Source: QPIN01 sp965224575
Lineage (GTDB): Bacteria; Pseudomonadota; Gammaproteobacteria; Methylococcales; Methylomonadaceae
Length of the DNA: 64,000 nt
NCBI GenBank assembly: GCA_965224575.1
Contig: CBDCZQ010000006.1
Coordinates: forward strand, 1,798,001-1,862,000
Reading direction: 5' to 3'
The notes under the pieces are model-generated. The model did no database searches and was not told the DNA's origin. It saw only the letters and a list, made by a program, of their open reading frames with translations. Below, in pieces: positions 16,123-24,680 of this stretch (position 1 is its first letter; each line of letters starts with the position of its first letter). The translations under genes and the position numbers were made by a program.

Positions 16123-17370
16123 TTAGTTTTTGGTTCGCCACCATCTTCGAAATCTACGTTTCAGGCGTTTCCATCGAAACCACCATTTAGAATGCTCTTC
16201 CTGATCATAATATAGGCGGAGAGTTTGGCCATCAGTCGCTTGGCTGGTATAAAAATTAGGGACTTCCGAACGGTTTTCCATTGGAAGGTGAAACACGGGA
16301 CAAGCCGAAGACGCTTGAGGAGGCACAATCCACGACCAATCTCCTGCAGGAGTTCGACCATGGCTTTGCTCGATACGAGAAAAGTCCATATATTGGTCAC
16401 TCGCAGTGTGATGATCAATGATACTTATTCCATCACGGTTAAATGAATACAAGACCGCTTCATTGAGAATAGTCAGTATTTCATCCTTCCATAATGTTGA
16501 TGTGGTTTTCTTTTTAAGGTTTTTTGCAATTGCAGGTAAAAGGTTATAACGTCTTTCGTCTGCGAAATTTCGAGAAGCAATTTCGCTTCCCATATAAAAT
16601 CCGTTGAAAGGTGCGCAAGGATAATCAATTCCACCAATTGTGAGAATCATTGAGCTTACACAGGGGAGTGTATACCATTTAAGGCTTAAAGAACTAATTG
16701 AGGGTTCTGTTGGGTGTTCGATATGGATTTGTTTAACCAGATTATCGGGCAATTCAAAAAATGAGCGTATTCCTTCCTGGTCACGAAGTAGAATAGGAAG
16801 TAGGTCAAACTGGCTGGGGTTCGATGGTGGTTTCCAGCCTAAAGAAACCGCTGTTCTAGTCGCTTCTTGAGTGATTGGGTCGCCTAATGTAGATTGGCCT
16901 GGTCGTGAATATCCTGCATATTGGATAAGTTGCCGGCTTTCAACAAAAGCAGGTGTTTTGTTAGCTATAACGGGAGAAAAAATGGAAATGGTTGATTGAA
17001 TACGCCCATTTCCTTGTGCTTGATCTATGTGTTGTATCAGTTTTTCAGTAATGGCTTTTACATCGGTTGTCTGTCGGCAATCGAGTACTTTTAAAGATTT
17101 CCAGTGTAGGCGACCAATACAGCGTGAATGGTTACGCCATGCGATTTTTGCACCAAATTCTAGCTCATCAAAGGTGTGCTGATAAAAGTGATGTTTTTTT
17201 AAATCATTTAGAACTTCTTTTATTCGGTTAGAAGCTGATTCCTGTGAAAGATTATTTTCACGATAATATTGTTTGATAAAAACAACTGCTTCTTCACGAA
17301 TTTCTACCGGTTCTAAGCGTCTAAGCTTACGTCTTAGTGTGCTAGAGCGGACTTTTGAATCAATTTTCAT
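16123..17370 (-). CDS. nos: Nitric oxide synthase oxygenase
   Basis: Haem-thiolate enzyme that oxidises L-arginine to citrulline and NO; 415 residues, against about 360 for Bacillus NOS. Seen in sequence: AWRNHSRCIGRLHWKSL with the haem-ligand Cys84 and stacking Trp90, LIQYAGYSRPG, SLGWKPP, WYTLPCVSSMILTIGGIDYPCAPFNGFYM, the substrate-binding Glu263 in GSEIASRN, ADERRYNLLP, TLWKD, DHHTAS, and DWSWIVPP (pterin-site Trp) with PVFH. All hallmark segments are present. Oddities: Phe258 replaces the usual Trp of NGWYM, and a highly cationic Trp/Arg tail ends the protein. There is no reductase domain, so an external electron donor is needed. It lies 23 bp downstream of a B12-type radical SAM gene and is probably cotranscribed with it. 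Confidence 0.95.
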   Translation of the reverse strand: MKIDSKVRSSTLRRKLRRLEPVEIREEAVVFIKQYYRENNLSQESASNRIKEVLNDLKKHHFYQHTFDELEFGAKIAWRNHSRCIGRLHWKSLKVLDCRQTTDVKAITEKLIQHIDQAQGNGRIQSTISIFSPVIANKTPAFVESRQLIQYAGYSRPGQSTLGDPITQEATRTAVSLGWKPPSNPSQFDLLPILLRDQEGIRSFFELPDNLVKQIHIEHPTEPSISSLSLKWYTLPCVSSMILTIGGIDYPCAPFNGFYMGSEIASRNFADERRYNLLPAIAKNLKKKTTSTLWKDEILTILNEAVLYSFNRDGISIIDHHTASDQYMDFSRIEQSHGRTPAGDWSWIVPPQASSACPVFHLPMENRSEVPNFYTSQATDGQTLRLYYDQEEHSKWWFRWKRLKRRFRRWWRTKN

Positions 17371-17393
17371 GCTTACTTACATAAAGGGAGATG

Positions 17394-18899
17394 CTACATT
17401 AAACCATCAAAAGCTCGAGCTGCAGAGCGAATGGGCTGACGATTAATTTCATGGACAATGGCCAGTGTTTTGCTTAGAGCTTTTTTGTATTCTCTTGTAG
17501 GTGGTACGGTTTCTTTATAGTTTAGGCGTGAATTAATTTTGTCTTGGCGAGTTATTTTAATTTCAGGATATGAATCAGTATCAGCCAATATCTCATCGTA
17601 CATAGGAGTTCCCTCATGAACAGTCAGAACATTGAATCGGATTCGGTCAATTTGTTTAGCATGTTTTTTTAGAAAAGTAGCTGTAAGTTCAAGATCATTT
17701 GCAGTTTCTCCTGGAAAACCACGAATCATCGTACATCTGACACTTAACCCAGCTGCATGTGCTTCAGTGATAAAACGTGAATTTTCTTCAACAGTCGAGC
17801 CTTTTTTCATGGCATCAAGGAGGCGTTGGCTTCCAGTTTCTAAACCAAAGCTAATACGGCGCATTCCAGAAGCTACGGCAGCTCGTAGGTCTTTTCTTTG
17901 AAGGCCATTATCTTTACGAGTATCGACATGAACAGTACCAATCCATTGGGCGCCAGGAATACGTCGTTGAACACCTTCAATAATCCCACGCCATAAAGCT
18001 GGGTATGAGTTTAGTTTTAAATCTATAAAGAAAAAATTAGTGGTTTGATGCCGTCTAGCTTGTTCTTCCATTTCGTGTAGAACCAACTCAACACTACGAG
18101 GACGAAACATTCGACCGTTTACACTATGAACGTCACTACAGAACACACATTCCGCCCATTGGCAACCTCTACCTGCCATTATTGGGATGATTTTAACCGG
18201 ATAACGATCCCATGGAAAATCTGTAAAATCTGGAACTGGAACGCTATCAAGATCACGTAAAGGAGGGGCAGGCAATGATCGTCTGCCATCAGGAAGTATA
18301 ACGCCATTAAATTGAAGCAAATCTTTACGCTCAATTGCTGTGGTAACAATAGCAGGTATAGATAAATCAGCTTCGCCACCGATAATTGCCGTTAAGCCAG
18401 GAATATTTAGCCAGGATTTGGCAGTATTCTGAAGATTAAAGACAGGTCCGCCTAAAAGTAAAGGGATTTCCCTTTTTTTCGCAAGTCGTCCAATCTTTAC
18501 CACTGTTCGGTAATGCTGAAGATAAGCTGAGAGAAGAATGATATCTGGTTGTGTATCTAAGGCTCTAGCTGTTTCTTTAAGAACTATGGGATGAGGTCGT
18601 GAGTTCCAATAGTGATGTAGGCTACGGGCACTATTACGAATCCATAATAGACTTAGCTGATTTGAAAGATGTAGCTTACGTTTCCAATGTTCAATAATAT
18701 TTTCTTTTTTCTCACGGTGGGCGGCAGGTACATCATGAGCTAAAGGAGAGATAACTTCTACGTTGAAGCCAGAATTCCGAAGGGAAGCAACTAGAATTCC
18801 AATGGCCAATGTAGGGAAAGTGGCAAACTTATTGAGATCTACAAGTAGTACTTTTTTTCCTGATCGTGTATTCCTGTTTTGTAGGTTATCCATTTTCAT
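17394..18899 (-). CDS. B12-binding-type radical SAM protein paired with NOS
   Basis: 501 residues. The N-terminal ~190 residues form a Rossmann-like cobalamin-binding-type domain (KVLLVDLNKF, then LGGPVF and IIGGEADLSIP), but the DxHxxG base-off cobalamin motif is not seen. The radical SAM core has GCQWAECVFC (Cys246, Cys251, Cys254, a Cx4Cx2C variant found in this subfamily), FFFIDLKLN, RRISFGLETGSQRLLDAMKKG and CTMIRGFPGET. It probably catalyses a radical modification such as methylation or rearrangement; the substrate is unknown. It is the first gene of a two-gene unit with NOS. Both genes look less AT-rich than the polysaccharide genes to the left, which fits acquisition from elsewhere. 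Confidence 0.88.
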   Translation of the reverse strand: MKMDNLQNRNTRSGKKVLLVDLNKFATFPTLAIGILVASLRNSGFNVEVISPLAHDVPAAHREKKENIIEHWKRKLHLSNQLSLLWIRNSARSLHHYWNSRPHPIVLKETARALDTQPDIILLSAYLQHYRTVVKIGRLAKKREIPLLLGGPVFNLQNTAKSWLNIPGLTAIIGGEADLSIPAIVTTAIERKDLLQFNGVILPDGRRSLPAPPLRDLDSVPVPDFTDFPWDRYPVKIIPIMAGRGCQWAECVFCSDVHSVNGRMFRPRSVELVLHEMEEQARRHQTTNFFFIDLKLNSYPALWRGIIEGVQRRIPGAQWIGTVHVDTRKDNGLQRKDLRAAVASGMRRISFGLETGSQRLLDAMKKGSTVEENSRFITEAHAAGLSVRCTMIRGFPGETANDLELTATFLKKHAKQIDRIRFNVLTVHEGTPMYDEILADTDSYPEIKITRQDKINSRLNYKETVPPTREYKKALSKTLAIVHEINRQPIRSAARAFDGLM

Positions 18900-19105
18900 T
18901 TTACTTAAAAATAAATGTTAAATTTATGAGGATTTTATTACTTATTTTTTTAAAGTGTAGATGATAAAATGAACATACAAGGATGAAATTCTAGTCATTT
19001 TGGGTGTGGGAAATACAACTCATTGTACAGAGAAATTGGGTCTAAAAATAGTTTAGGTTTTAAAATTGACCATACCAAGCTTAATGTAATAGTTTAAGGG
19101 GGGGG

Positions 19106-20362
19106 CACAGCTTTCTCATAAAAAGATCGATTGACATAGTATAAAATATATGTATTTTCATATTACTATGTCATCAACTGAATTATCTACATTAACTAAT
19201 CCTGAACTTGAAATCATCTTTGGAACAAAAGAAAAAAAGTTTATCAATGCGCTAAAAAACTTAACCGATACGCGGGATAATCGAGGTAAGCGGCATTCAC
19301 TGGTGATATTAATTGTTACGGTTGTTTTTGCTACACTGGTCAATCGCTCAAAAGTGTCAAGCATACACCGTTACATGAATAATAAAATTCATTGGTTACG
19401 GGAAATAACAGGGATTCATGATGCAAAAATTATTTCTCGTTCTCATTTACCAAGAATCCTGGCAAAGATAGACTGGATCGCGTTAAGTGTGGTGATTAAT
19501 GAGTGTTACGGTGAATAAATAAAAGCCTTGATTCAGGATGAATGGATGAGTGCCGATGGGAAAGTGCTGAGAGGCACACTGAAATCGGGTGAAAAACAAG
19601 CAATTATCCATGCGGTTTCACATGACAGCCGAATTGATGTGGCGCAGGCTTGCCAAGCGGGCGATAAATCCAGTGAAATAACGGTGATGCGTGAATTTAT
19701 GAAGGAAACAGGACTAGAAAAATCCAAGATGACTTTAGATGCCCATCATTGCAATCCTGAAACAATGACTCAAATTGAACAAGCAGGCGGACAGTATCTT
19801 ATCCAGGTCAAAGAAAATCAACCGAAACTGCTTGAATATTGTCGTGACCTAGGGAAACAACCATCACTTGCTGAAACAGTGGATTATGATTCATCTCGCG
19901 GTCTTGTTTGCACTCGTGAAGCGCATCTACATCAACTCCATTTACCGACTCTTGATAGCCGCTGGGGCAAGAGTGGTTTACAAACTCTGGTCGTCATGAA
20001 TCGTGAAACCTTTAGCAAAGCAACTCAAAAAGAAACCTATGAAACATCCTATTACCTCAGTAATTATCAGAATGCTCATAAGCAGAACACCGTTAATTAT
20101 TTAGCTCAGGCTGTCCGTGGGCATTGGGGTGTAGAGTCTAATAACTGGCAACTGGATGTTACTTTTGGTGAAGATTCAGTCAAAACAAAAGAGGGTAATC
20201 AAGCGTTGATTATGGGTAAAATACGTTGCTTTTGTATGAACTTAATACGATGGAGTAAAAAAGGAATAAAAAATTTCCAAGCCACTATTGAAAAATTTAC
20301 TGATTCACCTGAGACACTAATTTCTATGTTAAAACAAGTGAATTTTTTATGAGAAAGCTGTG
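19106..20362 (+). mobile_element. ISAs1-family insertion sequence with poly-G flanks
   Basis: Perfect 19-bp terminal inverted repeats CACAGCTTTCTCATAAAAA at 19106-19124 and 20344-20362 enclose an ISAs1/H-repeat-type transposase. The element is 1257 bp. Outside the left repeat lie 8 G (19098-19105), and past the right end lie 10 G (20363-20372). This matches the 8-10-bp target duplication of the family if the target was a G tract. Confidence 0.85.
19150..20352 (+). pseudogene. ISAs1-family transposase interrupted by in-frame stop
   Basis: One reading frame of about 400 codons is split by a TAA at 19516-19518 after NECYGE. The same frame continues to DEWMSADGKVLRG, the catalytic DGK.LRG block of ISAs1 transposases. 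Before the stop are TDTRDNRGKRHSLVILIVTV and FATLVNRS; after it are VKENQPKL, GHWGVESNNWQLDVTFGED and the C-terminal NLIRWSKKG. Catalytic DDE positions seem preserved, so a single nonsense change probably inactivated it. Start 19150 or the Met at 19168 (MSSTELST). Confidence 0.85.
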
Positions 20363-20379
20363 GGGGGGGGGGCAGGGCA

Positions 20380-20556
20380 GGAGAGAAGAACTGACAAGCG
20401 AATTCGAAGGAGAGCAACAAGGTTAAGGGGGCAGGGTCTCGTAGGAGGAGTGGAAGCTTTAGAATTCATCGCAATAGCCTGCTGCTATTCGTGTAAATTT
20501 TGCCTTGATCCTGTGTTGACTCTCAATTGCCTCATCCACAGTGAATAGAGAGGTGT
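20380..20556. repeat. Partial MITE-like repeat next to the IS
   Basis: The reverse complement of 20460-20556 (ACCTCTCTATTCACTGTGGATGAG...) matches the left half of the 14795-14998 element through the block AATAGCAG...GCTATTGCGA. Only one end is present; the other end is missing or displaced by the adjacent IS. No gene is supported here. Confidence 0.55.
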
Positions 20557-20612
20557 TCTATATAGAGATAGTTAAGAAAATTCACGTTTATAATATACAT
20601 TAAGTGGAATAT

Positions 20613-21608
20613 ATGAAATTTCTGATAACAGGTGGTGCAGGTTTTATTGGATCTGTATTGACATCGAAAATTACAGACTCAGGGCATCAAGTCCTAGTGC
20701 TAGATTCTTATCAATTTAATTATGATCGAAAACCACCAGTAACATACAATTCTATATTGTCGTATCGGTTTGACCATCTTTTAAAGGCAGCAACTATAGA
20801 ACGTTGCAGTCTAGTCGAAAAAAGTCTTATGAGTCGACATGTGGAAGATTTTAAACCTGATGTCGTTATTCATCTTGCTGCAATGTCTTTGGTAACCGTT
20901 GCGACAAGACATATCGAAGAAGCGCGGGGAGCTTTATCAGATGGTTTAATTAATCTATTGGAGGTGATTAGAAATTCGAAGACGATTACTCGTTTTATCT
21001 ATGTTTCTTCATCAATGGTTTATGGAGATTTTTCATCGGATCCAATGCCGGAAGATGGGCTGAAAAAACCGCGAAATATATATGGCGGTCTAAAACTTGC
21101 CGGAGAAATTCTATCGCAATCTTATTTGTGTCAAACAGATATTGAATGTACGATCGTTCGACCTTCAGCAGTGTATGGGCCAACGGATCTTCATCGGCGT
21201 GTTGTTCAAAATTTTTGTACAAATGCTTTGCATAATTTGCCGCTTACAATGATTGAAAGCAAGGATAATATTTTCGATTTTACTTATGTTGATGATGTAG
21301 TAGAGGGCTTGTTTTTAGCTGCAACGCACCCTGCTGCTGCAAATGAAATTTTTAATATTACTTATGGAAAAGCTCGAACACTTCATGAACTTATTGATGT
21401 AATTCGATTGTATGTCCCAAATTTAACTGTAATAACTCAGGAGTCTGGAGATAATGATCGAACACATCGTGGCAGTTTGAGTGTAAAAAAAGCGAAAGAT
21501 CTACTCGGATACCAGTCTAAATGGACATTAGAAAAGGCTATTCCTGTCTATCTAGATCAGTTTTCACAGTATTTTGATTTTTTTTCAGAGGTAAATAATG
21601 AAAAATAG
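20613..21608 (+). CDS. NAD-dependent sugar epimerase/dehydratase
   Basis: 331-residue extended short-chain dehydrogenase. It opens MKFLITGGAGFIG (GxxGxxG NAD site), has VIHLAAMS, VSSSMVYGD and the Tyr157-x3-Lys161 pair (NIYGGLK), then RPSAVYGPTD. It acts on a nucleotide sugar (epimerase, dehydratase or decarboxylase; not separable). ATG 20613 is preferred; a GTG at 20604 would add three residues. It is the first gene of a three-gene plus-strand operon and overlaps the aminotransferase by 11 bp, suggesting synthesis of an amino or otherwise modified sugar. Confidence 0.87.
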   Translation: MKFLITGGAGFIGSVLTSKITDSGHQVLVLDSYQFNYDRKPPVTYNSILSYRFDHLLKAATIERCSLVEKSLMSRHVEDFKPDVVIHLAAMSLVTVATRHIEEARGALSDGLINLLEVIRNSKTITRFIYVSSSMVYGDFSSDPMPEDGLKKPRNIYGGLKLAGEILSQSYLCQTDIECTIVRPSAVYGPTDLHRRVVQNFCTNALHNLPLTMIESKDNIFDFTYVDDVVEGLFLAATHPAAANEIFNITYGKARTLHELIDVIRLYVPNLTVITQESGDNDRTHRGSLSVKKAKDLLGYQSKWTLEKAIPVYLDQFSQYFDFFSEVNNEK

Positions 21609-22716
21609 GCGTAATCAATCTGTGGTTGAGAATATTCCATTTTTTGGTAGTTCCCGTGCGCATATTGACATGGTTGAAGAGCTACAGTCTGAAGTCGTTA
21701 GAGTTTTAATGAGCGGGCAATCCCTTCAGGGTGAGGATGTTACACTGTTTGAGCAAGATGTAGCGAAAATGGCTAATAGAGATCAAGCAATTGCAGTAGG
21801 TTCTGCTACAGACGGGTTGTTTTTTGCGTTGTGTGCTTTAGGCATTGGTTCAGGAGATGCTGTCCTTGTTCCTGCATTGTCATTTGTTGCTTCTGCGTCT
21901 TGCATCGTGCGTTCTGGCGCAGAGCCTATTTTTGTTGATGTTGATAAAAGTGGGCAAATAGATTTTTCTGATGCCAAATCGCGTATAACTCCAAATACCA
22001 AGGCAATATTAGCGGTACATTTATATGGAAATATGCTTGATCCAAAAAAACTCGTTGATTTTGCTCAAGCAAACAAACTTTTGATTCTAGAAGATGCTGC
22101 ACAAGCATTCGGCGCATCTTTTTCTGGGCAGCCAGCTGGATGTTTAGGTCATGCCTCCGTTTTTAGCTTTGACCCAACAAAAGTGATAGGTGCGCCGGGT
22201 ACCGCAGGTGCCATCGTCGTTGATGATAATGACTTAGGTGCGAATCTCAGAGCTATGCGCTATCATGGTAAAACTTCCGCTGGATTTGAGCAATTAGGAT
22301 ATAACTCACAAATGTCTACATTAGTGGCTGCCACCTTGAATTTAAAACTAGAAAAAAATGCAGAGTGGACTGCTGAGCGTCAAAGAATTTCTGCTATCTA
22401 TGACGAGGCCTTCCAGTCTCTACCGATCACCTTACTTGATAGTCCGCAACAAGTGAATAATGTTCGTCATAAATATACATTTTTGACCGAGCAAAGAGAT
22501 GATCTTTCGCAACATCTCTCCAGACTTGGTGTTCCATCACGATTTCATTATTCAAAAATACTTCCTGATGAATCTGTGTTTAATTCTTTAATAACTGATG
22601 ATTACCCCGTTGCACGTATGATTTCTGCTATGACAATATCATTACCTATTCATGCATATTTAACCGATAAAGAAGTTGATAATATAGTGTCTGCAGTGGC
22701 TTCATTTTTTAAGTGA
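21598..22716 (+). CDS. DegT/DnrJ/EryC1-type sugar aminotransferase
   Basis: 372-residue PLP enzyme that transaminates keto-sugar nucleotides. Visible motifs are FFGSSRAHID near the start, VGSATDGLFFALCALGIGSGDAVLVPALSFVASAS, ILAVHLYGN, LEDAAQAFGA and FSFDPTKVIGAPGTAG with the PLP lysine Lys195. It follows the epimerase with an 11-bp overlap and precedes the oxidoreductase with a GTGA overlap, so all three are translationally coupled. It likely acts on the product of the upstream epimerase/dehydratase. Confidence 0.9.
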   Translation: MKNRRNQSVVENIPFFGSSRAHIDMVEELQSEVVRVLMSGQSLQGEDVTLFEQDVAKMANRDQAIAVGSATDGLFFALCALGIGSGDAVLVPALSFVASASCIVRSGAEPIFVDVDKSGQIDFSDAKSRITPNTKAILAVHLYGNMLDPKKLVDFAQANKLLILEDAAQAFGASFSGQPAGCLGHASVFSFDPTKVIGAPGTAGAIVVDDNDLGANLRAMRYHGKTSAGFEQLGYNSQMSTLVAATLNLKLEKNAEWTAERQRISAIYDEAFQSLPITLLDSPQQVNNVRHKYTFLTEQRDDLSQHLSRLGVPSRFHYSKILPDESVFNSLITDDYPVARMISAMTISLPIHAYLTDKEVDNIVSAVASFFK

Positions 22717-23777
22717 ATCCATTTCCAACCAATGCAGATGTCGTTATCATAGGTACAGGCCCTCTCGCTCTTATTGAAGGATTGCACTTATCAGAGGCTG
22801 GACGAAATGTAACCTTTGTAGATTCAAGTGAGGTGGTTGGTGGTTCTTGGCGATCGGTGTCATGTCTTGGTTTTGAAAATGTCGAAGTTGGTGTGCATTT
22901 GATTGAAAACCGTTTTCGGGTCAATCAATGGATGCGAGATCAGTTGGGTGCTCAATTTTTAGATCAGAGAAAACAATCAGATTTCGGATTGGTAAAAGGC
23001 AAACATCTCTCTATTTCTGCAACCAGAATTTTGTTACATAGTCTTGTGACTGGAAAAGCATTACTTCATGGGCGATTGGGTGCTGCTAGTAGAACTTTTT
23101 TAAGCACTTCTCGTGCTGTTTCTCAATTTTATGCCCCGTTTCTTTATCCAAATGGTGGTTTTTCATTACTCATTCAAGCCTTGGTTAAGCAACTTAAAAG
23201 GCATAATGCAAAATTTGTATTCGGAACAAATATACAACTGCTTTCACCCAAATCTAACAATATACTTTTAATCTCAGATCATGGGGAATTAGAAGCCGAA
23301 CAGGTTGTGATGTTCTCACGGGCACATGCGCCAATTGATAGCCTGCCTGATTTGAATGACTATATAGAGATAGGTCAAAGTCATAGTATGGTTTTGTTAT
23401 TGTCTAGTCCAGCAATTACATTCAATGGGTATGTTGAAATTCTTGGTGACAGCCTTTTAAAACGAGTTCGAAATATTGGCTTGTTTACACGGCCTATACC
23501 AAGGGGTGGAGATAGTTTAATTTGTGTGCAGACAAGACAAGATAATGGGGAAAACCAAGATAAGATCATTCATAAAAGACTTGTTGATATTGGATTATTG
23601 GATTCAAAAACACTTTTGTTAGATTCTTTTCGAGATACTTTTACGCTTAAAACGCTCACCAGAGCAGGTGTCCGTATTATTAATAACCGTCTTAGTCCAA
23701 AAATTGTTGTACATGAAAGCACTGATTTTTCTGATTGTTTTGATACTCATTTGAAAGAAAGACTTACTCGTCAATAA
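22713..23777 (+). CDS. FAD/NAD(P)-binding oxidoreductase
   Basis: 354 residues, starting with GTG at 22713 that overlaps the aminotransferase stop. The N-terminus ADVVIIGTGPLALIEGLHLSEAG followed by VTFVDSSEVVGGSWRS is a dinucleotide-binding Rossmann fold with the GG-doublet of FAD amine-oxidase/UDP-galactopyranose-mutase-like proteins. HLIENRFRVNQWM and LYPNGGFSLLIQALVKQL follow. The specific reaction is unknown; in this operon a sugar or lipid-linked intermediate is a reasonable guess. The 3' end overlaps the convergent pssE gene by 14 bp. Confidence 0.75.
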   Translation: MNPFPTNADVVIIGTGPLALIEGLHLSEAGRNVTFVDSSEVVGGSWRSVSCLGFENVEVGVHLIENRFRVNQWMRDQLGAQFLDQRKQSDFGLVKGKHLSISATRILLHSLVTGKALLHGRLGAASRTFLSTSRAVSQFYAPFLYPNGGFSLLIQALVKQLKRHNAKFVFGTNIQLLSPKSNNILLISDHGELEAEQVVMFSRAHAPIDSLPDLNDYIEIGQSHSMVLLLSSPAITFNGYVEILGDSLLKRVRNIGLFTRPIPRGGDSLICVQTRQDNGENQDKIIHKRLVDIGLLDSKTLLLDSFRDTFTLKTLTRAGVRIINNRLSPKIVVHESTDFSDCFDTHLKERLTRQ

Positions 23778-24234
23778 ATTGCTTCAATCGATTAACTAAT
23801 TGAACTCTTTCTTTGCTGTTATGGCTTCCCGCAGGAATTAAGTCATTGCGTTGAACAAGTTCTTCTAGTTGTTTTTCACTCCATGCAACATAAATTCCTT
23901 CAAGATTATCAAGGTTACGCGCAGTATCAAGCTGATGATCGTTACGATGTTCTAATAGTTTAGCCTGACGAGGAAAGACTATCAGTGGTTTTTTTAATCT
24001 TTGAGCGGTTAGAATTGTACCTCCCCCTACATGAGAAACAATGACACGCGCATTTGTCATCTGTTTTTCAAATTCTTCAGGTGCCAATTCGTCAACTGTT
24101 TCCATATATAGTGGTTTTTTAGTTTGAGATCCAATCTGAGCAATAACTTTTTCTTCAAGGGTTTCAGCGATTTTGTCCATTGCAGAAATAAGCCGAGGAA
24201 AGGGAAGTTGAATACCAACAGTGACTAAAATCAA
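23764..24234 (-). CDS. pssE: PssE-like glycosyltransferase subunit (second copy)
   Basis: 156 residues starting MILVTVGIQLPFPRLI, with SHVGGGTILTAQRLKKPLIVFPR and LEHRNDHQLDTA, the donor-binding region of Alg13/PssE proteins. Its start overlaps the pssD stop by 4 bp, and its stop overlaps the convergent oxidoreductase gene by 14 bp. Paralogue of 1544-2026. Retention of a full second PssD/PssE pair in the module suggests a distinct linkage or acceptor. Confidence 0.87.
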   Translation of the reverse strand: MILVTVGIQLPFPRLISAMDKIAETLEEKVIAQIGSQTKKPLYMETVDELAPEEFEKQMTNARVIVSHVGGGTILTAQRLKKPLIVFPRQAKLLEHRNDHQLDTARNLDNLEGIYVAWSEKQLEELVQRNDLIPAGSHNSKERVQLVNRLKQFIDE

Positions 24235-24680
24235 ATCACTCTCCCTGCGTATTCAACGCCTTCACGTTTTGCTAAATCTTCCCATTGAACAAGACAAAGA
24301 GTTGCGATTTTCTTTGAGTATTTGCCAGACATAGTCATAACTTCTGGGTTGGCAAAAGAATCTATCCAAATAGTTTTAGAACGAACCAGATACCCAATTA
24401 CCAATGCAAGAAAACCCGGCATTGCTCCTGTTGTTATTATTATCTGAGGTTTGTATCGAAGAATTACTTTAGTAATGCTAAAAAAAGAGTGAGCGACTGC
24501 AATGGGTTGGTTTCTATTGCAGTCTGGAACAATAACAAAAGGAGATGCTCCAGACTGTTGTGCTATACCATCTTTTGTTGTCATGTATAAAACATTATGA
24601 TGATCAAATGATTCACGAATCATCATGAGTTGCTGCCAATGACCGCCAGCAGATGCAACTACCAAAACTCTTTTTGTCAT
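24231..24680 (-). CDS. pssD: PssD-like glycosyltransferase subunit (second copy)
   Basis: 149 residues. RVLVVASAGGHWQQLMMIRESF carries the GGHW motif of Alg14/PssD, and IIITTGAMPGFLALVIGYLVRSKTIWIDSFAN forms the membrane-associating middle. It is the membrane anchor and acceptor side of the enzyme completed by the overlapping pssE. It begins the minus-strand pair at the right end of the accessory module. Confidence 0.87.
   Translation of the reverse strand: MTKRVLVVASAGGHWQQLMMIRESFDHHNVLYMTTKDGIAQQSGASPFVIVPDCNRNQPIAVAHSFFSITKVILRYKPQIIITTGAMPGFLALVIGYLVRSKTIWIDSFANPEVMTMSGKYSKKIATLCLVQWEDLAKREGVEYAGRVI

Noticed and set aside
16161..16870. Frames on either strand inside the NOS gene
   Set aside because: They overlap the strongly conserved NOS frame and show no domain of their own.
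19131..19150. TTGACA followed by TATAAA upstream of the ISAs1 transposase as a promoter
   Set aside because: The spacing between the boxes is far shorter than 17 bp, so it is not a credible sigma-70 promoter by eye.
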